Under the pieces are notes generated by a model that was not told where the DNA came from, searched no databases, and was given only the letters and a program-made list of their open reading frames with translations. From Butyrivibrio sp. (GTDB lineage: Bacteria; Bacillota; Clostridia; Lachnospirales; Lachnospiraceae), in NCBI GenBank assembly GCA_022486625.1, contig JAKVKH010000020.1, forward strand, positions 1 to 64,000: a DNA stretch of 64,000 bases, in the 5' to 3' direction. Made by a program: the position numbers and the translations under genes. Of this stretch, positions 53,351 to 61,924 are shown in pieces; position 1 is the first letter of the stretch, and the number at the start of each line of letters is the position of its first letter.

Positions 53351-54493
53351 ATGAAAGTGAATTACAATGTATCGGCAATGATCGCAAATAATGCACTGAG
53401 CACAAATGACAGCAAGCTGGCGGATTCGCTGGAAAAGCTTTCAAGCGGAATGAAAATTGCGAATGCAAAGGACAACCCTTCCGGTCTTGCAATGGCCAGA
53501 AGAATGAATTCGCAGATCGAAAGTCTTAAAACGGCAGACGACAGTACGAATGACGGAATCTCCATTGTGGAAACAGCAGATGGTGTTCTTTCTGAAGTTC
53601 AGGATATGGTACAGAGAATGAATGAGCTTGCAGTCAAGTCTGCCAACGGAGCGCTTACCTCATCAGATCGCAGTGTGATCCAGAATGAAGTTGCACAGCT
53701 CAAGGAAGAAATTACGCGCGTTTCCAAAACCACACAGTTTAACGGACAGAATATTCTGGACGGATCCTTTGACCTGAAAGGATATGCAACCATTGGCGGA
53801 ACAACACATTCCACATTGAAGGTCAGCACCTATTCGGATCAGGTTACGAGCGGTACGACGATAGTTTCAGGGCTTAAATGTACCTATGATTCTACTACCA
53901 ACACAGTGAAAGATGTTTCAGTGGATACGGTACAGACGCCGGATAGGAAACCAGAGGCGGCTTATAAAGCATCAGAACTTACTGTTACGTCTTCCGGAGA
54001 TATCATTACACTTTCTGCTGCAGACGGAATGTCCATCCAGCTGAAAGCAGATCAGGATCTGACAGGGACAGACAGTATCAACCTTGAACTCACCGGGAAG
54101 GGTGCCATGACCGTGCAGGTAGGTGCCAATGAAGGACAGACGCTTGACATGCGGATTCCGACACTTTCTCTTTCCAATATGGGTCTGACCAATACGGATG
54201 TGTCCACGCAGGACGGCGCATCGGCAGCACTGAATCAGATCTCCGATGCACTGCAGTATATTTCGCAGGCCAGAAGCAGGCTTGGAGCTTATCAGAACAG
54301 ACTGGAACATACAGACAGCAGTCTGGATGTGACAAATGAAAATATGACCTCTGCATATTCCAGAATCATGGATGTGGATATGGCAGAGGAAATGACGGTA
54401 TATTCCACACAGCAGGTATTGTCGCAGGCAGGAACTTCGATGCTGGCGCAGGCGAATAAACGTCCGTCTGAAGTGTTGCAGCTTTTGCAGTAA
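53351..54493 (+). CDS. fliC: Flagellin
   Basis: A 380-residue flagellin. The conserved N-terminal D0/D1 (KVNYNVSAMIANNALSTND, LSSGMKIANAKDNPSGLAMA, NDGISIVETADGVLSEVQDM, TQFNGQNILDG; ~1-145) and C-terminal D1/D0 (QYISQARSRLGAYQNRLEHT ... VDMAEEMTVYSTQQVLSQAG ... QANKRPSEVLQLLQ; ~290-380) flank a short variable region (~150-285). It is exported by the flagellar type III system without a cleaved signal. GGAGG lies before the ATG, 24 bases after the DUF6240 gene. The fliS chaperone follows. Confidence 0.96.
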   Translation: MKVNYNVSAMIANNALSTNDSKLADSLEKLSSGMKIANAKDNPSGLAMARRMNSQIESLKTADDSTNDGISIVETADGVLSEVQDMVQRMNELAVKSANGALTSSDRSVIQNEVAQLKEEITRVSKTTQFNGQNILDGSFDLKGYATIGGTTHSTLKVSTYSDQVTSGTTIVSGLKCTYDSTTNTVKDVSVDTVQTPDRKPEAAYKASELTVTSSGDIITLSAADGMSIQLKADQDLTGTDSINLELTGKGAMTVQVGANEGQTLDMRIPTLSLSNMGLTNTDVSTQDGASAALNQISDALQYISQARSRLGAYQNRLEHTDSSLDVTNENMTSAYSRIMDVDMAEEMTVYSTQQVLSQAGTSMLAQANKRPSEVLQLLQ

Positions 54494-54553
54494 GGGAACG
54501 GCGCAGGTCAACCGCTGCAGGGTGATGAGAAAGCAGTATGAGAGGGAGGCAAT

Positions 54554-55030
54554 ATGACACAGGAACAGAAACAGGATTATACCAGAAAAATCACACAGGC
54601 CAATAAGACACAGCTGATTACGATTCTGTATGAAATGGTGCTTGATTATCTTAAGGATGCGCGTGAGGCGTATGACATGACGGATGTTGCGGAATATGAT
54701 CTTCAGCTTACACACGCGCAGAACTGCATTGACGAGCTGATACATTCACTTGATCTGCAGTATGAGATTGCCAGGAATCTTCTTCAGCTCTATCTGTACA
54801 GCAAGAGAGAACTGATTGCAGCAACGGCAAGACAGGACAAAGAATATATCAGACATGCCGAAACTGTATTTGAAGGTCTTCATAAGACATATCAGCAGCT
54901 GGAGAAAATGGATACGGATCTTCCGGTTCTGACCAATACACAGACGGTTTATGCGGGACTTACCTATGGGAGAAGTGATCTGAATGAAAGTGTGGCAGAT
55001 CCGGTTATGAATCGTGGTTTTCAGGCCTGA
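54554..55030 (+). CDS. fliS: FliS, flagellin export chaperone
   Basis: A 158-residue helical protein matching FliS: KITQANKTQLITILYEMVLDYLKDAREAY (helices 1-2), HAQNCIDELIHSLDLQYEIARNLLQLYLYSKREL (helix 3-4 core) and a C-terminal extension. FliS binds the C-terminus of flagellin and prevents early polymerisation. It lies 60 bases after flagellin with GAGAGGGAGG before the ATG, and ends the flagellin unit at a terminator. It is slightly longer than the common ~130 residues. Confidence 0.93.
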   Translation: MTQEQKQDYTRKITQANKTQLITILYEMVLDYLKDAREAYDMTDVAEYDLQLTHAQNCIDELIHSLDLQYEIARNLLQLYLYSKRELIAATARQDKEYIRHAETVFEGLHKTYQQLEKMDTDLPVLTNTQTVYAGLTYGRSDLNESVADPVMNRGFQA

Positions 55031-55060
55031 AAATTGAAAAATTAATTATAGGAAGAATTA

Positions 55061-55101
55061 GAGAGCTGACGGAGTGCTTTTGACATACGTCAGCTCTTTT
55101 A
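55061..55101 (+). terminator. Rho-independent terminator of flagellin-fliS unit
   Basis: Arms GAGCTGACG and CGTCAGCTC followed by TTTT. Confidence 0.85.
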
Positions 55102-55188
55102 CTGTACGGATTTGTGAACCTGGTATGTAATCAGAAGGTTAAAACGTTGTTACTTTTTCACAAATATGAATAAATTTAAAAAATGTGC

Positions 55189-55217
55189 TGGACAAAAGAA
55201 ATATGGTCTGTTAATAT
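55189..55217 (+). promoter_or_regulatory. Promoter of the Tad pilus operon (TGGACA-17-TAATAT)
   Basis: Good boxes and spacing, about 100 bases before the first tad gene. The leader holds a short GCTGC-TTCT-GCAGC hairpin (55229-55242). Confidence 0.55.
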
Positions 55218-55318
55218 CTGTCTCACGCGCTGCTTCTGCAGCACATCATGCAGGATGAGTTCTTCATTTCTGCAATTCCCTTTTTACTGAGCCATTGATA
55301 TGAAAGGAGTGTAGCAGC

Positions 55319-55732
55319 ATTACACCTGTACTTATGACACTTCTGTCAGGATCTGCGCTGACAGATTTATGGAAAAACAAAATTTATAACGCCTGGATAT
55401 TACCCGGCATGCTGATGGGACTGGTCATCAGCACGTATCAGGGAGGAACCCGCGGTTTTCTGAGCGCCTTCCTGTCCATACTGGTATCTCTGGGCATTCT
55501 GTTACCAGTCTATTTTCTGAAAGGAATTGGCGCCGGAGATGTTAAACTTTTTGCAGCAGTCGCTGCGTTTCTTCCGGTGCAGGCAGTCATTACCTGTATC
55601 ATCTGTTCATTTCTGATCGGAGGAGTAATCTCCGTCTTTGTGATTCTCACAAAAAGAAACATCAGACAGACCATACATTTTGCGGTGCCGATTTTGATCA
55701 GTGTACTGTTTTACGTGGAGGGATCGATATGA
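55319..55732 (+). CDS. tadV: Prepilin peptidase 1 (TadV/CpaA-like, A24), probable ATT start
   Basis: An aspartic prepilin peptidase of ~132-137 residues with four or five helices. The catalytic Asp pair is in SALTDLWKNKI and GIGAGDVKLFA (GxGD motif). It removes the leader of Flp pilin and pseudopilins. The only good ribosome site, AAAGGAG (55303-55309), is 9 bases before an in-frame ATT (55319). The first ATG (55334) is 24 bases from it and would leave just 8 residues before the first Asp helix end. ATT is a rare start codon, so the exact start needs confirmation. It ends in an ATGA overlap with the next gene. Confidence 0.85.
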   Translation: MTPVLMTLLSGSALTDLWKNKIYNAWILPGMLMGLVISTYQGGTRGFLSAFLSILVSLGILLPVYFLKGIGAGDVKLFAAVAAFLPVQAVITCIICSFLIGGVISVFVILTKRNIRQTIHFAVPILISVLFYVEGSI

Positions 55733-56769
55733 ATCGTACCATACTTGTGATATGTGACACGGAAGAAGAATATTGCTATCGGCTGGACGACTATCTCAGA
55801 GAGCATCTGGATGTCTCGTTTGAAATTGTTGATTATACGGATCCGGACATGCTGTCCGGGTTTGCAAGGAAAAAAGAAACTGCAGTACTGATTATTGCGC
55901 AGAATGCATTTGAACAGAGCGGTACGGCGGGCTTTGACCGGGTACTGATATTGGATGAGAAAGAAACAACGGCCTCAGTAGCAGAGCCTGAAACAGGATA
56001 TGCAGAGACGATTGTGGAACATACGGAAAAGTATCAGTCGTCGGAAGAAATTGTCCGGAAACTGCTGGATTTCTGCATGAAATTTCCGGACGGAGCAGGA
56101 AAAAAGGCCACGTACAGCGGGCCGGATGCCGAACTGATCGGCTTTTATTCTCCGGTTGGAAGATGCCTGCAGACAACCTTTGCAATGACAATGGGAAAAA
56201 TTCTTTCTGAAAAGGAAAAAACGCTTTATCTGAATTTTGAACCATATGCAGGGAAACTTGTGGCAGAAACGGAAATGGACAGTGATCTGTCAGATCTTCT
56301 GTACTATCATGAATGCAACCCCGAAAAAATGCCATTATATCTTGAAAAAGTCAGAAAAAATATCGGTGGACTGGATCTGATTCCCCCGGTAAAAAATCTG
56401 TTTCAGCTTTCAGAAGTCAAGAGCACGCAGTGGTCGGAGCTTTTGCTGGAAATACGCAGGACATTGAAGTACCGGTATATCCTGCTGGATCTTTCAGATA
56501 CTGTGCATATGTTTCCGGAGCTTCTTCGAATGTGCAGCAGAGTTTATTCCATTACCAGGCCGGATGAAGATGCAGCCGCTAAAATGCAGCAGTATGAGAA
56601 AATGCTTCAGAAAAGCGGATATGAAGATGTGGAAGGGAAAACTCTGCGGCTGAAGCTGCCGCTGTTCAGGCAGCTTTCGCCGCAGGAAAGTATTCCTCCG
56701 CAGGGTGAAGTCGCAGACTATATCAGACAGCTTCTGGAAGATGAGGAACAGGGTCATGCAGGAATATGA
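55729..56769 (+). CDS. tadZ: TadZ/CpaE-like protein with degenerate P-loop
   Basis: A 346-residue protein. The N-terminal ~130 residues resemble a receiver-like domain (ILVICDTEEEYCYRLDDYLR) without a clear phospho-Asp. The rest resembles a MinD-type ATPase as in TadZ/CpaE. The Walker A region is GFYSPVGRCLQTTFAM, which lacks the signature Lys residues, so ATP binding is doubtful. ILLDLSDTVHMFPE is the Walker B-like strand. TadZ proteins localise the Tad machine to a cell pole. It is coupled to genes on both sides by overlaps (4 and 14 bases). Confidence 0.75.
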   Translation: MNRTILVICDTEEEYCYRLDDYLREHLDVSFEIVDYTDPDMLSGFARKKETAVLIIAQNAFEQSGTAGFDRVLILDEKETTASVAEPETGYAETIVEHTEKYQSSEEIVRKLLDFCMKFPDGAGKKATYSGPDAELIGFYSPVGRCLQTTFAMTMGKILSEKEKTLYLNFEPYAGKLVAETEMDSDLSDLLYYHECNPEKMPLYLEKVRKNIGGLDLIPPVKNLFQLSEVKSTQWSELLLEIRRTLKYRYILLDLSDTVHMFPELLRMCSRVYSITRPDEDAAAKMQQYEKMLQKSGYEDVEGKTLRLKLPLFRQLSPQESIPPQGEVADYIRQLLEDEEQGHAGI

Positions 56770-58003
56770 TCAGTTGAAGAAAGGTATCCGGGAGCAGCTT
56801 TTCCGGACGATGGATTTTTCAAGAGATATCTCAGATGAAGAGATGTATGAAATGATTGATGAGCAGCTTCTTGACACATGCAGGGAGCAGGCGGTTTCCG
56901 TGGAAGACAAAAAACATCTCAGGATGGATATTTTTCATTCCATACGCAAGCTTGATCTGTTGCAGGAGCTGGTAGATGATCCAACGGTAACAGAAATTAT
57001 GATTAACGGTAAAGATGATATTTTCATTGAGCAGGCAGGTACACTGAGGCGTTATCCCATGAAGTTCGAATCTGCGGAAAAGCTTGGGGACGTCATTCAA
57101 CAGATTGTTGCCAGATGCAACCGCGTCGTTAATGAAGCATCACCAATTGTTGATGCAAGACTGGAAAATGGGGCAAGAGTCAATATTGTGCTTGCACCTG
57201 TTGCAATCAATGGACCGATAGTTACCATCAGACGATTTCCGGATCATCCGATTACAATGTCCAGACTGATTGAATTCGGTTCTGTTTCTGAGCAGCTCAG
57301 CAAATATCTGTCGATTCTCGTACAGGCAGGTTACAATATTTTTATTTCAGGTGGTACAGGTTCCGGTAAAACCACCTTTCTCAATGCCCTTTCGGACAGC
57401 ATCCCCGATTACGAAAGAATTATCACAATTGAAGATAATGCAGAACTTCAGATTTGTCATGTGCCGAATATTGTCAGGATGGAAGCCAGAAACGCAAATG
57501 TGGAAGGATGCCGTGAAATTACCATCAGAGATCTGATCCGATCATCACTTCGAATGCGTCCGGATCGGATTGTTGTCGGAGAAGTAAGAGGCAGTGAGGC
57601 CATTGATATGATTCAGGCGATGAATACCGGTCATGATGGTTCCATGTCAACGGGGCATGCCAACAGTGCACAGGATATGTTATCGAGGCTTGAAACCATG
57701 ACACTGATGGGTGTGAATCTGCCGCTGCCCGCCATTCGCAGACAGCTGGCATCCGGAATTGATATTATTGTCCATCTCGGGAGACTGAGGGATCGCAGCA
57801 GAAAACTATTGGAAATCAGCGAAATTACAGGAGAAATAGAGAAAGAAAGCGGAGAGATACAAATACATCCGTTATTCCTGTTTCAGGAAACAGGACAGGA
57901 TACGTCCGGAAAAATAAAAGGAGAGTGGGTGAAAGCCGGTGAACTTCAGAAAATTGAAAAACTCAAGGCAGCGGGTCTTTCCATATCCGCCGGTAAAATC
58001 TGA
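56756..58003 (+). CDS. tadA: TadA/CpaF pilus assembly ATPase
   Basis: A 415-residue secretion ATPase of the CpaF/TadA group. The N-terminal helical domain (~1-70) is followed by the NTD2 beta domain (VTEIMINGKDDIFIEQ), Walker A ISGGTGSGKTTFLN (~200), Asp box ITIEDNAELQ, Walker B RPDRIVVGEVRGSEAIDM, and the His box TGHDGSMSTGHANS. All motifs are consensus, so it is the motor for Flp pilus assembly. ATG 56756 has GAGG 9 bases upstream. Confidence 0.94.
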   Translation: MQEYDQLKKGIREQLFRTMDFSRDISDEEMYEMIDEQLLDTCREQAVSVEDKKHLRMDIFHSIRKLDLLQELVDDPTVTEIMINGKDDIFIEQAGTLRRYPMKFESAEKLGDVIQQIVARCNRVVNEASPIVDARLENGARVNIVLAPVAINGPIVTIRRFPDHPITMSRLIEFGSVSEQLSKYLSILVQAGYNIFISGGTGSGKTTFLNALSDSIPDYERIITIEDNAELQICHVPNIVRMEARNANVEGCREITIRDLIRSSLRMRPDRIVVGEVRGSEAIDMIQAMNTGHDGSMSTGHANSAQDMLSRLETMTLMGVNLPLPAIRRQLASGIDIIVHLGRLRDRSRKLLEISEITGEIEKESGEIQIHPLFLFQETGQDTSGKIKGEWVKAGELQKIEKLKAAGLSISAGKI

Positions 58004-58703
58004 CTGGCCTGTTTTTGTGCAGGGAATGGTCATGATTATTTTGTTCGGACAGTTCTTTTATCGCTCGTGGATTGCAACAGCCATATTGACTCCATTGTTT
58101 TTTCCCTTTTATCTCAGCTTCAAAAAGAAAAAAGAAAAACGAAATTGTCATGAACTTGGAAATCAGTTCAGAGATGCGATTCTCTCGGTTTCGGCGAGCC
58201 AGAAAGCCGGATATTCCATTGAAAATGCATTTATTGCAGCGAGAAAGGATATGATACAGCTTCATGGGAAAAACAGTGTGATAGACAGAGAACTTTTAAA
58301 AATTACCAAAGGGCTTGCTAATAATATTGTGCTGGAAAAAATGCTTTATGAGCTTGGAGAAAGAAGCCGTAATGCGGACATCAGAGAGTTTGCACAGGTT
58401 TTTGCAGTTGCAAAACGAAGCGGGGGCAATATGACGGAAACAATGGCGGGGACAATAGAACTGATTGGAAAGCGGATGGAAGTGGAAAATGAAATAGAAG
58501 TACTGATCAGCGCCAGAAGAATGGAAGCCAGAATTATGGAAGCGGTTCCTTTTGGAATTGTTTTTTATATTGAGCTTACAAACAGAGGCTTTTTTGCTCC
58601 GCTGTATCATAACCCGGCGGGAATTTTTCTGATGACGGTATGCATGACTGCATATATTGCCGCATATCTGATGACGGAGCGGATCATTGAAATTGAGGTG
58701 TAA
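57939..58703 (+). CDS. tadB: TadB, pilus inner-membrane platform protein
   Basis: A 254-residue GspF/TadB-family membrane protein with two N-terminal helices (about 22-57), a cytosolic GspF-type helical domain (LGNQFRDAILSVSASQKAGYSIENAF ... REFAQVFAVAKRSGGNMTETM), and two C-terminal helices (~200-245). The GTG start overlaps tadA by 65 bases, which is long, but a shorter start would cut the first helix. It is shorter than typical TadB (~300 residues). It forms the platform with TadC. Confidence 0.87.
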   Translation: MNFRKLKNSRQRVFPYPPVKSDWPVFVQGMVMIILFGQFFYRSWIATAILTPLFFPFYLSFKKKKEKRNCHELGNQFRDAILSVSASQKAGYSIENAFIAARKDMIQLHGKNSVIDRELLKITKGLANNIVLEKMLYELGERSRNADIREFAQVFAVAKRSGGNMTETMAGTIELIGKRMEVENEIEVLISARRMEARIMEAVPFGIVFYIELTNRGFFAPLYHNPAGIFLMTVCMTAYIAAYLMTERIIEIEV

Positions 58704-58741
58704 AAATATGGAGTTTTGCACTGGAGAGGGAATTATATGGC

Positions 58742-60205
58742 ATGACAATTGTAATTGAACTGATGATTCTGACTGCGCTGGCAGGACTGATGATTCATGA
58801 AAAACATCGAAAACTACCGGAAATGCTAACAGAAACCGGAATTCACCGTATTTTTCTGAAAGCGGCAGCAGGGATATGGAATTTTCAGAAAAGAAAAACA
58901 AAATTTTTTCGCTGGCCGGGGGTACGGGCAGATCTGCAGATTATGCAGCCGGAGATTCCACCGGATCTGGCAGAGGAGCTTTATTATATCAGAAAAATTT
59001 CTACTGTACTGCTCCTGCTTTTTGCGGGCGGTATGACCTGTCTCTTTATCAGTCTGTCTGCATATACCGGGGATCTGGTATCCAGAGACGGACAGATTCG
59101 CAGGCAGGGATATAACGGAAATGATATTCAGGTGCAGCTGGTGGCAGAAAATGATGTTGGAGAAAAGGACGGCAGTTATGAATTGCACATTGCAGCCCGT
59201 GAATATTCAAGAGAGGAAGCAGACAGACTGTTTCGGCAGGCGTCGGTACAGATGGAAAAGATTATGCTGGGAACGAATGTGTCTCCGGATGAGGTGCGGG
59301 CAGATCTGGTTCTCCCATCATCTGTTGCCGGATATCCGTTTAGGATCAGCTGGAAGCCTGACAGTTATGATTATCTTCATGCAGACGGAACGCTGCAGAG
59401 CGGGCAGGATATTCCGCCGCAGGGAACGACTGTCATGCTGACAGCCGATTATGTGTATCGTGAACAGAAATGGGAGCAGGTTCTGCATGTCCGGATAATG
59501 CCACCGGTGCTCAGTACACAGGAACAGATGCATAAGGCGATGGAGCAGCTTTTGCAGAAAGGGGAAAAAGAGTCCCGCAGGGAAGAATATCTGACGCTTC
59601 CACAGACATTCCAGGGGCATATGATCCGTTGGAAAACGCTGCCGGAAGATAACGGCAGATATCTTCTGGCACTGATCCTTATGGGTGCGGTGCTGATTTA
59701 TATTACAGCAGACAGAGAACTGCATGGCAGAGTCCGAACCAGACAGGAGGAACTGCTTTTGAGCTATCCACAGTTCGTATCACAACTGGTTTTATATATG
59801 GGTGCCGGTATGACACTTCGCAATGTTCTGATCAGACTTTCCGGAGATTATACAAAGCGGAGGGTACAGGGCGAACGCAGACAGCATCTGTATGAAGAGC
59901 TCTGCAGAGTCAGGCATGAGCTGGAGGGCGGAATTTCCGAGACAGCGGCAATTGAACATTTTGCCGGAAGGTGCAGCGCACAGGAATATATCCGGGTATG
60001 CAGTCTGCTGACGCAGAACCAGAAGAAGGGAAACAGTGAACTTTTGAAACTTCTGCGGGAAGAAGCGGACAGGGCAGCTTCGCAGAGACTGGATCATGCA
60101 AGGAAACTTGGTGAACAGGCAGGAACGAAACTGCTGGTGCCCATGATGCTGATGCTGGGCATTGTCATGGTTCTGATCATGGTGCCGGCATACCGGTCTT
60201 TTTGA
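58742..60205 (+). CDS. tadC: TadC-like platform protein with ~200-residue extracytoplasmic insert
   Basis: A 487-residue TadC, about 190 residues longer than usual. An N-terminal anchor lies at ~1-18, TM at ~86-106, an outside region at ~107-306, TM at ~307-323, then the GspF-type cytosolic domain (LLLSYPQFVSQLVLYMGAGMTLRNVL ... ALIEHF-type helices, to ~455) and the last TM (~465-485). Within the insert, residues ~186-255 look like an atrophied bacterial Ig-like (aBig) domain: VRADLVLPSSVAG, ISWKPDSYDYLHADGTL, VMLTADYVYREQKWEQVLHV. GGAGAGGG precedes the ATG by 11 bases. Confidence 0.82.
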   Translation: MTIVIELMILTALAGLMIHEKHRKLPEMLTETGIHRIFLKAAAGIWNFQKRKTKFFRWPGVRADLQIMQPEIPPDLAEELYYIRKISTVLLLLFAGGMTCLFISLSAYTGDLVSRDGQIRRQGYNGNDIQVQLVAENDVGEKDGSYELHIAAREYSREEADRLFRQASVQMEKIMLGTNVSPDEVRADLVLPSSVAGYPFRISWKPDSYDYLHADGTLQSGQDIPPQGTTVMLTADYVYREQKWEQVLHVRIMPPVLSTQEQMHKAMEQLLQKGEKESRREEYLTLPQTFQGHMIRWKTLPEDNGRYLLALILMGAVLIYITADRELHGRVRTRQEELLLSYPQFVSQLVLYMGAGMTLRNVLIRLSGDYTKRRVQGERRQHLYEELCRVRHELEGGISETAAIEHFAGRCSAQEYIRVCSLLTQNQKKGNSELLKLLREEADRAASQRLDHARKLGEQAGTKLLVPMMLMLGIVMVLIMVPAYRSF

Positions 60206-60221
60206 AGTATTCATCCGCCGG

Positions 60222-60250
60222 TTCAGACGAGATGTTTACATAAATACTAT
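60222..60250 (+). promoter_or_regulatory. Possible internal promoter for the Flp pilin (TTCAGA-17-TACTAT)
   Basis: Boxes with 17-base spacing in the 65-base gap before flp. An extra pilin promoter would be sensible for a major subunit, but the evidence is weak. Confidence 0.3.
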
Positions 60251-60270
60251 TTTAATTCAGGAGGAAAAAA

Positions 60271-60477
60271 ATGAAGTATCTGAAAATTGCAGGAAAAAAT
60301 GCAGCAGCAAAAGTAAAAACATTCTGGGAGGATGAATCCGGAATGGGAACGGTAGAGGTAATTCTGATTATCGTCGTACTGATCGGCCTGGTTATTGTAT
60401 TCAAACAGCAGATCACAGGACTTGTGGAAAATATTTTCAAGACAATCAGGGAAGATGCCAATGCGGTTACAGGCTAA
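60271..60477 (+). CDS. flp: Flp1-type IVb pilin
   Basis: A 68-residue pilin precursor with a basic leader (~25 residues, ending ESG) followed by MGTVEVILIIVVLIGLVIVF. The Glu at +5 after the Gly cleavage site is the type IV hallmark, and the hydrophobic helix fits the Flp1 family. It would be cleaved by one of the two A24 peptidases in this locus and assembled by TadA/B/C. AGGAGG is well placed. The stop overlaps the next gene. Confidence 0.93.
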   Translation: MKYLKIAGKNAAAKVKTFWEDESGMGTVEVILIIVVLIGLVIVFKQQITGLVENIFKTIREDANAVTG

Positions 60478-61903
60478 GGGTTATCTGACTGTATTTCTGT
60501 CACTTTCCATCAGTATTATTCTGTCCTTGATTCTGGCACTCTATCAGGGTGCCAGAATCGGGGACATGAAAATGAGAACCGAGTGTGTTTCTGATATTGC
60601 CATGAATTCTGTTCTGGCAGAATACAGCAGAGAACTGCAGAGGCAATATGATCTTCTTTTTGTGGATACTTCATATGGCAGCACAGCGCCGTCCATTGCC
60701 AATACGGAAGAACACCTTCGTTATTATGTGCAGGGAAATTTTGAACGGACGCTGACCGGTTCACTTACAGGAGCATCCGGACTGACAGGAATGAAGTGTA
60801 TACAGGCACGGATTCCGGCGTACAGCCTTGCAACAGATGGAAATGGGGCGGTACTCAGAAGACAGATTCTTGCCTATATGACAGCAGAACCGGCGGAAGC
60901 ACTTCTGGGGCGCATTTCGGGAGAGATTGAGCAGCTGAAAATACATGGGTATGATCGCAGAAACATAGAAGAGGAAAATGCACAGAATCAGCAGCATATC
61001 AGGGAAATCAGACAGGCGGCGAAGGAGCAGAGAACCGGCAGAACGGAAAAAGAACAGGATCGACAGGATAATCCGGTGGATCTTGTGGAATCCCAGAAGT
61101 CAATTGGAATCGTGAACCTTGCCATACCCAGACAGAATAATCTGTCAACGGCATCGGTTGAACTGTCGCAGTTTGTTTCTCATCGTCAGAACATGACAGG
61201 AACAGGTCTTGATGACACGGAGTCTTTGTCCCTGACGGATCAGGTGCTGATTGATCAGTATATGTTTGAAAAGTGTGGAAGTTATGCAGATGTACGGAAA
61301 GGATCTCCGTTGCAGTATGAGCTGGAATATATTCTTGGAGGGGCAGATTCTGATCGTGAAAATCTGGAAAAAGTGGCGCGCAGGCTTATGCTATGGAGAG
61401 AAGCCTCGAATTTTGCCTATGTGATCAGTGATGCCGAAAAGTATGAGAAAGCGGAAAAGGCAGCAATGCTTCTGAGTACGCTGGCAACAGTGCCGGAGCT
61501 TGAAGAACCATTCAAATATGGCATTTTGTTTGCGTGGTCATTTACAGAAAGTATTTCAGATCTCCGCCTGCTTTTTCAGGGAGAGAGGGTGCCTATTGTT
61601 AAAACGGCCGATTCATGGAAAACAGGATTTCTGGAAATGACAGATTTACGCCATGCCGGTGGCGGATCAGGGGAAAAAGGCCTGGATTATGAAGAATACC
61701 TTCGCATGCTTTTTTTCGTGGAACGTATGGATATCAAAACGGAAAGGTTGATGGATCTTATGGAGATGAATATCCGAAAAACGGCTGGAAATCAGAATTT
61801 CAGAATAGATGCCTGCATGGACTGTTTTACCGGAGAGATCTGTACCGGAAGCAGCAATGGATTTTCAATGAAATTGCAGCGCACCTGTGGATATGAACAA
61901 TAA
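60461..61903 (+). CDS. DUF5702 Tad-locus protein
   Basis: A 480-residue protein with one N-terminal helix (GYLTVFLSLSISIILSLILALYQGA, ~7-32) and a large outside domain of mostly helical character, including SVLAEYSRELQRQYDLLFVDTSYG near its start, a feature of DUF5702 proteins in Clostridial Tad loci. It is a candidate TadG-like minor pilus component or assembly factor. ATG 60461 is chosen because AGGGAAG is 6 bases before it, within the pilin gene (17-base overlap). An earlier open frame lacks a ribosome site. Confidence 0.8.
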   Translation: MRLQAKGYLTVFLSLSISIILSLILALYQGARIGDMKMRTECVSDIAMNSVLAEYSRELQRQYDLLFVDTSYGSTAPSIANTEEHLRYYVQGNFERTLTGSLTGASGLTGMKCIQARIPAYSLATDGNGAVLRRQILAYMTAEPAEALLGRISGEIEQLKIHGYDRRNIEEENAQNQQHIREIRQAAKEQRTGRTEKEQDRQDNPVDLVESQKSIGIVNLAIPRQNNLSTASVELSQFVSHRQNMTGTGLDDTESLSLTDQVLIDQYMFEKCGSYADVRKGSPLQYELEYILGGADSDRENLEKVARRLMLWREASNFAYVISDAEKYEKAEKAAMLLSTLATVPELEEPFKYGILFAWSFTESISDLRLLFQGERVPIVKTADSWKTGFLEMTDLRHAGGGSGEKGLDYEEYLRMLFFVERMDIKTERLMDLMEMNIRKTAGNQNFRIDACMDCFTGEICTGSSNGFSMKLQRTCGYEQ

Positions 61904-61924
61904 AGCAGGAGAAAGGAGCAGAGG

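Noticed and set aside
53972..54745. Minus-strand open frame opposite flagellin and fliS
   Set aside because: It spans two clearly recognised plus-strand genes and has no domain of its own.
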